From the NCBI RefSeq assembly GCF_008245025.1, contig NZ_CP043426.1, forward strand, positions 1,424,516-1,488,515: a DNA stretch of 64,000 nucleotides. Reading direction: 5' to 3'. Below, one piece after another: positions 9,228-17,473 of this stretch. A program made the position numbers and the translations under genes. The notes below the pieces were generated by a model. That model did not search any database and was not told where the DNA came from. It saw only the letters and a list, made by a program, of their open reading frames with translations. The DNA comes from Campylobacter lari subsp. concheus (GTDB lineage Bacteria > Campylobacterota > Campylobacteria > Campylobacterales > Campylobacteraceae). Numbering within the stretch: the first letter of the stretch is position 1; the number at the start of each line of letters is the position of its first letter.

Positions 9228-10810
9228 TATTGTCCTTTTTGGTTGTTTTTATTTTGCAAATAATGCATTAAAAATGTGGGGATAATCCCAAATAACACTA
9301 TAATCAAAGATGGTAAAGAAACATTATAAATTAATTCATTTTCACTATAAGCAAATACAAGTGATGAAAGTGTTTGAAAACCTGAAGGTGAAAGTATAGT
9401 TGAAATAGGCAATTCTTTTAAAATATCTACACAAATAATCACTATAGCCAAAGCCAAGTAATGCTTCATCAAAGGAAAATGAATTTGAGTAAAAATTTTA
9501 AATGGTTTTGATTTTAAGGTTAAATTTGCATAGTCTATATTTTTAGAAATTCGCTCATAGCCTGATTGTGTAGCAAAAATTCCAGAAGCTAAAAATCTTA
9601 CAAAATATCCAAAAAACAGTACTAAAAATCCACCACCTATGGCATATTCAAAAGACAAAAGATCAAAAATATAATTTAACACACCCAAAATCACTAAAAT
9701 TCCCACAGCTACCACAGCCCCAGGTAAAGAATACCCCAAAGTAGTAAGCCAAAGGGTGATTTTAGAAGCTTTTGTGTCATTTAAACGCACTACAAAACAC
9801 AAATAAAATGCCACCCCTACAATGGCAAAAGAACTCACCAAAGCCACACTAAGACTATAAAATGCAGGTATTAAGACATTACTTAAATTTTGCATAAAAT
9901 CAAACCCAGCCCAATAAACAAGCCACATAATAGGCACGACAAAGGCAAAAAATGCTACCAAAAAACACCATAAAAAGGCTAAAAACGCCTTAATGCCTTT
10001 TAACTCATCTTTTGGAGTAGGTAAAAATACATTTTGATTAAAGCCTTTTTTGCCTCTTTGCATTTTTTCTAAAAGCATTAAAAGTGCAATAAATACAAGC
10101 AAAGCCACGCTCAAAGCCACAGCACTGACTTCATCACCACCACTTCCCCATGTTCTAAAAATTCCTGCGCTAAAAGTATCTACACCAAAATACGCCACCA
10201 AGCCATAATCACTCAAAACCTCCATAGCCACCAATAGTAAAGCACCCACTATACCCACACGGCAAAATGGTAAAATCACTTTAAAAAATGTTTTTAAATT
10301 AGAAGCCTTAAGTGTTTTAGCACTTAAAATGATATTTCCAAGTCCATAAGCAAAAGTATTTTTAGCAAAAAAATACACATAAGGATAAAGTGCAAAAGAT
10401 AAAATCACAATCACACCATATGCATTCATGATATCTATACGCCTATCAACCCCTAAAAGCGTGGGAATTAAACCTTGAAATTCAAATAAATCAATCCAAA
10501 CAAAACCCATCACATAAGAAGGTATAGCCAAAGGTAAAATCAAAAACCATTCAAAAAATTTCGAGCCAAAAAATTTATAAAAAGCTATCAAATAGGCACT
10601 AACTAAACCTATAATCAAACACAATACTAAAGTACCAAACAATATAAAAGCACTACCAAAAATATAACGCGGCAAGACATTTTTACTCAAATGTTTTAAG
10701 GTGTTAATATCTATAAAAGGAAGGTGTAAGATGATAGCAAGTATAGGCAGTATAATTAAACTGCAGAAAAAAAAGGTGGCAAAAGACCACCTTAGACTTA
10801 AAAATTTCAA
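9227..10810 (-). CDS. cfbpB: Ferric iron ABC transporter permease CfbpB
   Basis: This is an inner-membrane permease of the FbpB type. The 527-residue protein contains two fused binding-protein-dependent permease domains, each with about six membrane segments (roughly 10-250 and 285-515). EAA-like loops that dock the ATPase occur near SAKTLKASNLKTFFKVILPF in the first half and near ANLTLKSKPFKIFTQIHFPL in the second. It lies 17 nt downstream of cfbpA and overlaps cfbpC by 1 nt. The fused two-domain layout is typical of ferric (Fbp/Afu) permeases, as opposed to spermidine or sulfate systems with separate subunits. Confidence 0.9.
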   Translation of the reverse strand: MKFLSLRWSFATFFFCSLIILPILAIILHLPFIDINTLKHLSKNVLPRYIFGSAFILFGTLVLCLIIGLVSAYLIAFYKFFGSKFFEWFLILPLAIPSYVMGFVWIDLFEFQGLIPTLLGVDRRIDIMNAYGVIVILSFALYPYVYFFAKNTFAYGLGNIILSAKTLKASNLKTFFKVILPFCRVGIVGALLLVAMEVLSDYGLVAYFGVDTFSAGIFRTWGSGGDEVSAVALSVALLVFIALLMLLEKMQRGKKGFNQNVFLPTPKDELKGIKAFLAFLWCFLVAFFAFVVPIMWLVYWAGFDFMQNLSNVLIPAFYSLSVALVSSFAIVGVAFYLCFVVRLNDTKASKITLWLTTLGYSLPGAVVAVGILVILGVLNYIFDLLSFEYAIGGGFLVLFFGYFVRFLASGIFATQSGYERISKNIDYANLTLKSKPFKIFTQIHFPLMKHYLALAIVIICVDILKELPISTILSPSGFQTLSSLVFAYSENELIYNVSLPSLIIVLFGIIPTFLMHYLQNKNNQKGQ

Positions 10811-10827
10811 ATTTTATTTTTCCTTAA

Positions 10828-11832
10828 CTATTTCCATTGAACTTCATCAAAAATCATTAAAGCTTCTTTAGCATTACCCCAGTAAGCTTCAAAATTTGGT
10901 TTTTCGATTTTAAACTCACCCCATGATTGTAAAATTTTAGCAGGTTTTACTTCTTTGTTTACTGGATACTCATAATTTTGATTTGTTAAAATTTCTTGTG
11001 CTTCTTTTGAAAGCATAAACTCGATAAATTTAACCGCAGCTTCTTTATTTTTAGAAGTTTTTAAAACACCTATACCACTTACATTAATATGCGTTCCTCT
11101 GCTATCTTGGTTTGGAAAAATCACTTTTACTGAATTTGCAGCTTCAACATCTTTAGGATTTTTTGAATTTGCTAAGTGTCCTAGATAATAACTATTTGAT
11201 ATAGCTACATCACCTTCTTTTGCATAGATTGCACGAATTTGATCACGATCCCCACCTTTTGGAGTACGTGCAAGATTATTTGCTATGCCTTGCGCCCATT
11301 CTTTTGCTTTTTCTTTGCCTAAAGTATCGATCATAGCACTTAGCAAAGAGATATTATAAACATTATTTGAACTTCTTACTAAAACTTTACCTTTAAATTT
11401 AGGATCAGTTAAATCCTCATAAGTTTTAATCTCTCCATCTTTAATTCTATCTTTAGAAGCGATGATGATTCTTGCTCTTGTTGTAAAAGCATACCATTCG
11501 TTGTTTTTACCTCTTAATTCTTTTGGTGAAAGTTTTTCTAACTCAGGTGAGCTAACTGATACAAAAAGATTATTTGTACGAACTTGTTCTAAATTTCCCG
11601 CATCAGCAGTCATAAACAAATCCGCTTTTGAATTTTTACCCTCAATCTCTAGTCTTTTAGCAAGCTCATTAGCCTTAGCTTGCACTACATTTACACTAAT
11701 GCCTGTTTTTTCTTGAAATAATTTAAAAATTCCTTTATCAGAATCATAATGACGATGAGAATAAATCGTAAGCTCTTGAGCGCTTAAACTCATAGCAGCT
11801 AGTAAAGATAGTAAAACTACTTTTGCTTTCAT
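10828..11832 (-). CDS. cfbpA: Periplasmic ferric-iron-binding protein CfbpA
   Basis: This is the substrate-binding protein of the ferric importer. The 334-residue precursor has a clear signal peptide (MKAKVVLLSLLAAMSLSAQ) and begins the mature part with ELTIYSHRHYDSDKGIF, typical of class IV FbpA-like proteins. Tyrosines that could bind iron appear at SNSYYLG (about 214-218) and elsewhere, matching the tyrosine-based Fe(III) site known for C. jejuni cFbpA. It is first in the operon cfbpABC on the minus strand. A Fur-like AT-rich operator lies about 30 nt upstream, and the SD ggaaat precedes the ATG. Confidence 0.9.
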   Translation of the reverse strand: MKAKVVLLSLLAAMSLSAQELTIYSHRHYDSDKGIFKLFQEKTGISVNVVQAKANELAKRLEIEGKNSKADLFMTADAGNLEQVRTNNLFVSVSSPELEKLSPKELRGKNNEWYAFTTRARIIIASKDRIKDGEIKTYEDLTDPKFKGKVLVRSSNNVYNISLLSAMIDTLGKEKAKEWAQGIANNLARTPKGGDRDQIRAIYAKEGDVAISNSYYLGHLANSKNPKDVEAANSVKVIFPNQDSRGTHINVSGIGVLKTSKNKEAAVKFIEFMLSKEAQEILTNQNYEYPVNKEVKPAKILQSWGEFKIEKPNFEAYWGNAKEALMIFDEVQWK

Positions 11833-11862
11833 TTTATAAATTTCCTTAATTTTAAATTTTGA

Positions 11863-11890
11863 AATTGATAAGAATTATTATATTAATAAT
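11863..11890 (-). promoter_or_regulatory. Putative Fur box upstream of cfbpA
   Basis: The segment around ttgataagaattattatatt, 30-58 nt upstream of the cfbpA start, resembles the GATAAT-type repeats of Fur operators, including the AT-rich Campylobacter form. Iron repression of this transporter is expected from C. jejuni. The match is by eye only and AT-richness inflates the chance of false hits. Confidence 0.55.
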
Positions 11891-11949
11891 TCACTTTATA
11901 TTTACTTAAATTGATACACATAATCATTTTAAAGTAAAATAATACAAAA

Positions 11950-11963
11950 TTAACATAAATCAA
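11950..11963 (+). promoter_or_regulatory. Crp/FNR-type (NssR-like) operator of the globin gene
   Basis: TTAACATAAATCAA has a 5-4-5 layout: a left half-site TTAAC as in the nitrosative-stress regulator NssR (TTAAC-N4-GTTAA) and a right half like FNR (ATCAA). A -10 box TATAAT is at 11986-11991, putting the operator centre about 41.5 nt before the likely transcription start. That is the standard position for activation by a class II Crp/FNR protein. In C. jejuni, cgb is induced by NO through NssR, which fits. Confidence 0.7.
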
Positions 11964-11985
11964 GATATTTATTCTCTCATTTTTA

Positions 11986-11991
11986 TATAAT
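11986..11991 (+). promoter_or_regulatory. -10 box of the globin promoter
   Basis: TATAAT lies about 30 nt upstream of the globin ATG, with the expected start of transcription near 11998. It is the only perfect -10 hexamer in this intergenic region and sits correctly relative to the operator at 11950. Confidence 0.65.
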
Positions 11992-12021
11992 CACCAAAAT
12001 GCAATATATAAAGGAGAAAAA

Positions 12022-12450
12022 ATGACTCAAGAACAAATTCAAATCATCAAAGACTGTGTACCAGTTTTACAAAAAAATGGTGAAGTTTTAACTAAAGAAT
12101 TTTATAAAATCATGTTTGAAGAATACCCTGAAGTAAAACCTATGTTTAATATGGAAAAACAATCTTCAGGAGAGCAACCAAAAGCTTTAGCAATGGCTAT
12201 TTTAATGGCAGCAAAAAATGTAGAAAATTTAGAAAATATGAGAAGCTTTGTTGATAAAGTAGCTATAACCCATACAAAATTAAATGTTAAAGAAGAGCAC
12301 TATCCTATAGTGGGCGCTTGTCTTTTAAAAGCTATCAAAGTAGTATTAAATGCAGATGAAACCACACTAAAAGCTTGGGAAGAAGCTTACAAAGCTATCG
12401 CACAATTTTACATAGACATTGAAAAAGAAATTTATGCAAAAGCTAAGTAA
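12022..12450 (+). CDS. cgb: Single-domain haemoglobin Cgb (NO detoxification)
   Basis: This is a 142-residue single-domain globin of the Vgb/flavohaemoglobin-head family. In C. jejuni the orthologue Cgb converts NO to nitrate and protects against nitrosative stress. Visible family features are the N-terminal helix (TQEQIQIIKDCVPVLQKNG), PMFNMEKQSSGEQPKAL, the proximal histidine in VAITHTKLNVKEEHYPIVG (His near residue 90) and the C-terminal helix with WEEAYKAIAQFYIDIE. There is no reductase domain, unlike Hmp. The SD aaaggag precedes the ATG. It is monocistronic, bounded by an activator-type promoter and a strong terminator. Confidence 0.95.
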   Translation: MTQEQIQIIKDCVPVLQKNGEVLTKEFYKIMFEEYPEVKPMFNMEKQSSGEQPKALAMAILMAAKNVENLENMRSFVDKVAITHTKLNVKEEHYPIVGACLLKAIKVVLNADETTLKAWEEAYKAIAQFYIDIEKEIYAKAK

Positions 12451-12452
12451 TC

Positions 12453-12480
12453 ATAGGCTTTGATGTTCAAAGCCTATTTT
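12453..12480. terminator. Bidirectional terminator between cgb and the GlcG-like gene
   Basis: Arms ATAGGCTTTGA (12453-12463) and TCAAAGCCTAT (12467-12477) form a perfect 11-bp stem with a 3-nt loop, followed by TTTT. It lies between convergent genes and overlaps the end of the minus-strand gene (stop at 12474). Confidence 0.85.
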
Positions 12481-12947
12481 AAAAATGCTATCCCTGCTTT
12501 AGCTATTTTTACATCCTCATCTAAGTGTGCTCCACCCACACCTATACCACCAACAACAACTCCATCTATAAAAATCGGCACCCCACCAGGCATAATGGAA
12601 AACTTATCATCTAAATAACGAATATCTTCAGGTATTTTACCATCTTTTACACCTTTAAAAATAACCGCTGTTTCTCTTTTTTGTGAAGTGGCCGTATAAG
12701 CTTTTTTATAACTAGCATTAAGTGTATGCACGCCCGCCTTATCATCTCTTAAAACTGCTAAAATTTGGCCAGATTTATCTACTATAGTAATACTTACATA
12801 AAAGCCATTTTTTCTTGCTTCTTTCTTTGCAAGCTCCAAAATTCCTTCAACCATTTGTGTAGTTAACACAGGCTCTTTTACAAGCTCAAAAGATTTTGCC
12901 ATTAAACTTACTCCTAAAAATACACATAAAATGAGTAATTTTTTCAT
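12474..12947 (-). CDS. Secreted GlcG/HbpS-family protein (possible haem binding)
   Basis: This is a 157-residue protein of the GlcG/HbpS (DUF336) family with an N-terminal signal peptide ([19 protein letters not shown]), so it is likely periplasmic. Family motifs are [19 protein letters not shown] (about 54-72), [12 protein letters not shown] and the C-terminal [19 protein letters not shown]. Some family members bind haem or act as small oligomeric sensors; others sit in glycolate operons without known activity. Here the gene lies 9 nt downstream of an ABC exporter gene on the same strand and near the haemoglobin and iron genes, so a haem- or iron-related role is a reasonable inference but unproven. 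Confidence 0.75.
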   Translation of the reverse strand: MKKLLILCVFLGVSLMAKSFELVKEPVLTTQMVEGILELAKKEARKNGFYVSITIVDKSGQILAVLRDDKAGVHTLNASYKKAYTATSQKRETAVIFKGVKDGKIPEDIRYLDDKFSIMPGGVPIFIDGVVVGGIGVGGAHLDEDVKIAKAGIAFLK

Positions 12948-12956
12948 TTTTTTCCT

Positions 12957-14585
12957 TTAAAATTTTTCTACCGCATTTTTTGCTAGTTCTTTTATATCGC
13001 CTTTTAATTCACAAATTTGACCATTTTGTGCAAGTAAAATTCTATCAGCCATATCAAAATACACATCATCGTGAGTTATAGCAAATATAGTAATACCTTT
13101 TTGCTTTAAAAGTGGCAAAAGTTTAGTATAAAAAAACTTCCTAAACATAGGATCTTGATCAGCTGCCCACTCATCTAAGATCAAAATATCCCTTTTTTCA
13201 AGCAAAGCATTAAGCATAGCAAGACGCTTTTTTTGTCCTGCAGAAAGTTTAATAGTATTAAAAGTATTTTCTATAAATTCTACTTTCTCATTTAATTCTA
13301 AAATTTCGAGCCAATACGCTAAATCCTCTTTACTAAATTTATCATCTTCTAAAATATGTTCAAATAAATGAAAATCACTAAAAATAGCACTAATTAAACT
13401 TCTATACTCATAAATATTTTTTTTGGTAATTTTTTCATTATCTAAAAAAATATCTCCCTTAAAATCCGTAAAAAGTCCCGCTAAAATCATAGAAAAAGTA
13501 GATTTTCCACTACCATTTTTACCTATTAAAAATACACATTCGCCTTTTTTAAGCTCTAAATTTATAGGCTTTAAGGCAAATTTTTCATTATAAGCAAAGG
13601 ATACATTTTTAAAATAAAGTTTTTGCCAAGCCTTACTACTTTGACCAATCTTAAACTCATGTGTATAGTTTTCTAAATTTAAATTTAAAATTTTATCCAA
13701 AGCAATTTTTGCCATCATGAGTGTAGGAAAACTTCCTATCATAGCTCCAAGTGGTGCTCTTAAAAAAAGTATACTTAAAGCAATAGTTGTAGCACTTTGC
13801 AAACTAGCAAACTTATAGTTTAAAGCCATATAAAATTCCACACCCACCAAGGCTAACATAGCACTATTGCTCCAGTTATTAGATAAAATATGCAAGATGT
13901 TTCCCATAGTGGAGCTTTTTTTCTTTTTTAGAGCATTTTTTTCAAACTCATTTTCATAATAATACTTCGCTCTTAATGGGTTTAAAGTTAATTCTTTATG
14001 GCCTTGTAAAATATTTTGATAATTCTTCTGCAAGGCATCATCATTTTCCCTAGCATTTTTAAAATAAAAATATACCTTACTCATTAAAAAATTATCCACC
14101 AAAAAAACACAAATAATCCACACCAAACATAAAAAGAAAATTTCTAAAGAAAGATAAGCTATATAAGCACTAGTACATATAATTAAAACACTTGATTGTA
14201 TAAATTCTGGGAGTTTTAAAAGACCAAAAGAAATACTGCGCACATCGTTATTTAAAGAAGCCAAAATCTTTGCTTTAGTAGTATTTAAAATACTCAAAAT
14301 ATTTGTATCTAAAATTTGTTTTACAATCCTTCTTTGCATTTTAAAAATAAAATTTTGTCCAAAAATACTTAAAGAAAATTCCACAAAAGAAGAACTTGCA
14401 AAAAACACAAGCAACAAAAGCATAAAATACACAATAATAATTGAATTTTCAAGATTCGCTTTTAATAAAAATTCATTAATGAAAACCAAAGTTAAGACAC
14501 CCAATATACTTGTAAAAATACTAAAAAGAAAAAAAAGAATAATTTTAAATTTATTTTCTTGAAATAAAATCCATAAAAAACTCAC
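12957..14585 (-). CDS. ABC transporter, fused membrane-ATPase (PvdE/SyrD cyclic-peptide exporter type)
   Basis: This is a 542-residue half-transporter with about six N-terminal membrane helices (10-280) and a C-terminal ATPase (about 325-540). The ATPase has Walker A IGKNGSGKS, a signature LSAGQKKRLAML and Walker B ILILDEWAADQDP. The unusual DEWAADQDP after Walker B is typical of the PvdE/SyrD/YojI group, which export siderophore precursors or small peptides. No peptide or siderophore biosynthesis genes are nearby. It is followed by the HbpS-like gene in a two-gene operon. The substrate is unknown. The AT-rich upstream region is shared with the divergent secretion locus. Confidence 0.8.
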   Translation of the reverse strand: MSFLWILFQENKFKIILFFLFSIFTSILGVLTLVFINEFLLKANLENSIIIVYFMLLLLVFFASSSFVEFSLSIFGQNFIFKMQRRIVKQILDTNILSILNTTKAKILASLNNDVRSISFGLLKLPEFIQSSVLIICTSAYIAYLSLEIFFLCLVWIICVFLVDNFLMSKVYFYFKNARENDDALQKNYQNILQGHKELTLNPLRAKYYYENEFEKNALKKKKSSTMGNILHILSNNWSNSAMLALVGVEFYMALNYKFASLQSATTIALSILFLRAPLGAMIGSFPTLMMAKIALDKILNLNLENYTHEFKIGQSSKAWQKLYFKNVSFAYNEKFALKPINLELKKGECVFLIGKNGSGKSTFSMILAGLFTDFKGDIFLDNEKITKKNIYEYRSLISAIFSDFHLFEHILEDDKFSKEDLAYWLEILELNEKVEFIENTFNTIKLSAGQKKRLAMLNALLEKRDILILDEWAADQDPMFRKFFYTKLLPLLKQKGITIFAITHDDVYFDMADRILLAQNGQICELKGDIKELAKNAVEKF

Positions 14586-14775
14586 AATAATACCTTTTAA
14601 TATTAATAATTATAAAATTATAACAATTTTTAAAAATTTATTTTCCAACGCATAAAACATAATTTCAGTACCTTAAAGCAAAAACTCAATAATTTAAGAT
14701 ACTTTTTCTCTTAAATTATACTTAAGCTTAAATTTATAAATAAAATAATAATATTCTTAATATATTAATAGTTTG

Positions 14776-14795
14776 TTAGTAATTATTATTACTAA
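14776..14795. promoter_or_regulatory. Perfect inverted repeat upstream of the secretion locus
   Basis: TTAGTAAT (14776-14783) and ATTACTAA (14788-14795) are exact inverted copies separated by TATT. The repeat lies in the 270-nt intergenic region between two divergent genes, 60 nt before the surface-protein start. It has no T-run and looks like an operator for a dimeric regulator. It also resembles an AT-rich Fur-type site. The regulator is not identifiable. Confidence 0.5.
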
Positions 14796-14855
14796 TTCTA
14801 ATGAGATAAATAATCAATCAACATATTAAATATTTTTTTGAAAGGACTTGTTTCA

Positions 14856-17465
14856 ATGGATAAAAATATGTATAAAAAACACTCCACGGGGGGGGGGAAC
14901 GATAATTTTCGTTTTTTAACTTCTTTAAAAAACTATAAATCCTCTAATCTTTTAAAACTTTCCTTATTTGCTATTTTTTCACTAAGTTCTTTAGAAGCTG
15001 CTACTGAAGCAGATTATGATAAAACTTCTGATACTTATATAATCAAAGAACATAAATTTAGTAATAATGATGTATATGATTATAATCTTAATACTTACAA
15101 GCTCTTAAGTGGTAAAAATTTTTATGGCCAAATGGCTAGCAATAAAAACCTTTCAAATATTACTTTAATTTATGATAATCCTAAAGATAAAGCTCATTCT
15201 AAAATGAATGATATGTATTTTAAACAAGACATACTTACACCAAGTATTAAAGAAGATATTTTTGTAGTTAATGGTTATCATAATTCTTATGCAGCTAATA
15301 ATATCAATGCCTCTCAAATAAGTTATATACCTTTTTTAGTTTCTGCTTATACTTTCAATGCTAAAGCTAATAATAATACTTTGGTATTAAAAGCAGGAGA
15401 ATTATCTTCAGTATATTATTTAAAACCTACGGATAAAGAAGTAGCTAATCCTCAAGCTAGTGGTTTGGATAATAAATATAATTTTTTAATCACTCCAGCT
15501 ATAGCAAGAAAGGGTGAAGTAAATAACAATACATTAAATTTCTTAAAAGATGCCTATGTAAATATGGGTGTTGAAAATACTTATACCTTGCCTTTAAATG
15601 GTGCTCCTTATATTGTAGGTGCTTTTGGAATTGATGCTAATGCTAATAATAATAGTGTTATATTAAATAAGGGAGTAAGAATAGATTTTCATACTACTCC
15701 TTATAAACAAAGCTCTTTAGGTGCTAATATATTTGATGAAAGAATGACACATATTGTCGGTGCTATGGTATATAATGGTAATGCTAAAAATAATAAAGTG
15801 ATCATTGATGGAGCTTCTTTATTAGTACATGGTCCAAGTGGAGCTTATTCTACTTCAGCTGCTACTCACTTAGCTGGAACTTTTGTAGATGTAAATAACA
15901 ATCAAAGTTATGAAGTAAGTAATAATAGTGTATTGATTAATGATTTAAAACTAGATTTAAGAGTAGATACTAAAAATACCCCATTAGCTTATAATGCTAT
16001 TTTACAAGGAGAAATTTATGGTGCTAAAATCATACAAGGAAATGCTTATAAAAATAATATAGATATAAAAAATCTCCAAACCTTGCTCAACTTAAATGCT
16101 AATATTGAAGTAAGAGCTTTATTGGATTTATATGGGGGAGCTACTAGTAATGGTGTAGCTAATGATAATAATATTAATATTAACCTTCAGGCTCCATTTG
16201 AAATCAATTCTAATCCAACTGGTAAAAATGAATTTAATCTTTATGGTGGAGTAGCAACAAAAGGTGCTAATAGAAATAATATTATTATTAAAGGTGATTT
16301 AACTCAAGATCTTATTGTTGAAAACTATCAAGATAAAATTCAAATTACAGCAGCAAAAACTCTAAGCTCTAAAGCAAATAATAATAGCATTGTTATTAAA
16401 AACTCAAATATCGCTATGCCTTTATATTTATATGGAGTAAGCAAAGCTACTTTAGATAATAAAGATTATTATGCAAGTAGTGCCAATGCTAATAGTATAG
16501 TTTTAGATAATGTAAAATCAGGTAGAAATCTAACCACTATTATAGAAGCTGATAATTTAGAAAAAAATACTATTAAATATAACATGGTGCAATCTTTATC
16601 AAATGCCTCTAATATTGATAAAGGTTCTAAAATTATTCTAAGAGCTAATCAAAGCGCAAATGATAATATTTTAAATATCAAAGATTATTCTTCTGCAGCA
16701 CATGATAATGTTTATATTATTAAAGCTGAAGAAGAAAGCTCTAATAATGATTTTATATTTGATAATGTAACACTTGGAACAGCTTCTGATAAAAGAGAAG
16801 GTAATGTAATTATTGTTGCTGGTATTTCTAAAAACACCCATGATAATTATATCCATATAAATAATTTAAATATAGATGAGTATAAAAATCAAGAAGCTAT
16901 ATTTATAGCTCCTTCGGCTACTTATAATATCAATGATAAAAGCTATAATAATACCTTATATTTAAGTGGTGATACTAATATCTTTAAAAATACAAATATT
17001 GATGTATTAGCAGGAAATATTTTATCTTTAAAAAATGAAAATTCTTTTAGCTATAAAGCTTTAGATCATAAAAACAACACCAATAATCATTTAATATTAA
17101 ATACAAACATAAAAGCTAATATGGTAAATAACTTTGATCATTATAGTTTTATCTTAAAAGATAATGTTAAAACTTATCTAAGTACTAAAGAAGAAATAAA
17201 TATAAGCAAAGAAAGTTCTATTAATATCTACACTAATAATAATGTAAAAAACAAAAGTTTTATCTTAATGCAAAGTGAAAAAGGCTTTGTAGATGAAAAT
17301 AATAAGCATTTAAATCAAGAAGATTTACAAAGCTTATTAAATGTTTTAGTAAAAAACAATAAAAGCTTACACAAAAATATTAAAGCAAAAGTACAAAAAG
17401 CTAAATACACTCTAAGTGTAAGTAATGATGCAAAAAGTATAGTAGTAAATTTAAATAAAAACTAA
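14856..17465 (+). CDS. Phase-variable secreted beta-solenoid protein of the TPS locus
   Basis: This is an 869-residue protein without a recognised named domain. The start at 14856 follows gaaagga; a TTG upstream at 14838 is less likely. A long signal sequence is present: a charged n-region interrupted by a poly-G-encoded Gly run (residues 12-14), then a hydrophobic core ending SSLEAA. The rest shows about 16 degenerate repeats centred on NN-x-(L/V/I)-x-(L/I), such as ANNNTLVLK, NNNTLNFL, NNSVILNK, NNKVIIDG, NNSIVIKN and NNTLYLSG, spaced mainly 35-60 residues apart. This pattern points to a right-handed beta-helix like Campylobacter autotransporter passengers. No C-terminal beta-barrel and no TPS motif are seen. 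It is 8 nt upstream of tpsA. Export through the neighbouring TpsB is inferred, not shown. Confidence 0.75.
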   Translation: MDKNMYKKHSTGGGNDNFRFLTSLKNYKSSNLLKLSLFAIFSLSSLEAATEADYDKTSDTYIIKEHKFSNNDVYDYNLNTYKLLSGKNFYGQMASNKNLSNITLIYDNPKDKAHSKMNDMYFKQDILTPSIKEDIFVVNGYHNSYAANNINASQISYIPFLVSAYTFNAKANNNTLVLKAGELSSVYYLKPTDKEVANPQASGLDNKYNFLITPAIARKGEVNNNTLNFLKDAYVNMGVENTYTLPLNGAPYIVGAFGIDANANNNSVILNKGVRIDFHTTPYKQSSLGANIFDERMTHIVGAMVYNGNAKNNKVIIDGASLLVHGPSGAYSTSAATHLAGTFVDVNNNQSYEVSNNSVLINDLKLDLRVDTKNTPLAYNAILQGEIYGAKIIQGNAYKNNIDIKNLQTLLNLNANIEVRALLDLYGGATSNGVANDNNININLQAPFEINSNPTGKNEFNLYGGVATKGANRNNIIIKGDLTQDLIVENYQDKIQITAAKTLSSKANNNSIVIKNSNIAMPLYLYGVSKATLDNKDYYASSANANSIVLDNVKSGRNLTTIIEADNLEKNTIKYNMVQSLSNASNIDKGSKIILRANQSANDNILNIKDYSSAAHDNVYIIKAEEESSNNDFIFDNVTLGTASDKREGNVIIVAGISKNTHDNYIHINNLNIDEYKNQEAIFIAPSATYNINDKSYNNTLYLSGDTNIFKNTNIDVLAGNILSLKNENSFSYKALDHKNNTNNHLILNTNIKANMVNNFDHYSFILKDNVKTYLSTKEEINISKESSINIYTNNNVKNKSFILMQSEKGFVDENNKHLNQEDLQSLLNVLVKNNKSLHKNIKAKVQKAKYTLSVSNDAKSIVVNLNKN
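14888..14897 (+). repeat. G10 homopolymer tract (phase-variation switch)
   Basis: Ten consecutive G residues lie at codons 11-14 of the surface-protein gene. With G10 the frame stays open for the full protein, so this allele is ON. G9 would stop at a TAA after 7 more codons and G11 at a TAA three codons on, so both neighbours are OFF. Long G tracts are the standard contingency loci of Campylobacter. Confidence 0.92.
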
Positions 17466-17473
17466 AAGGATTA

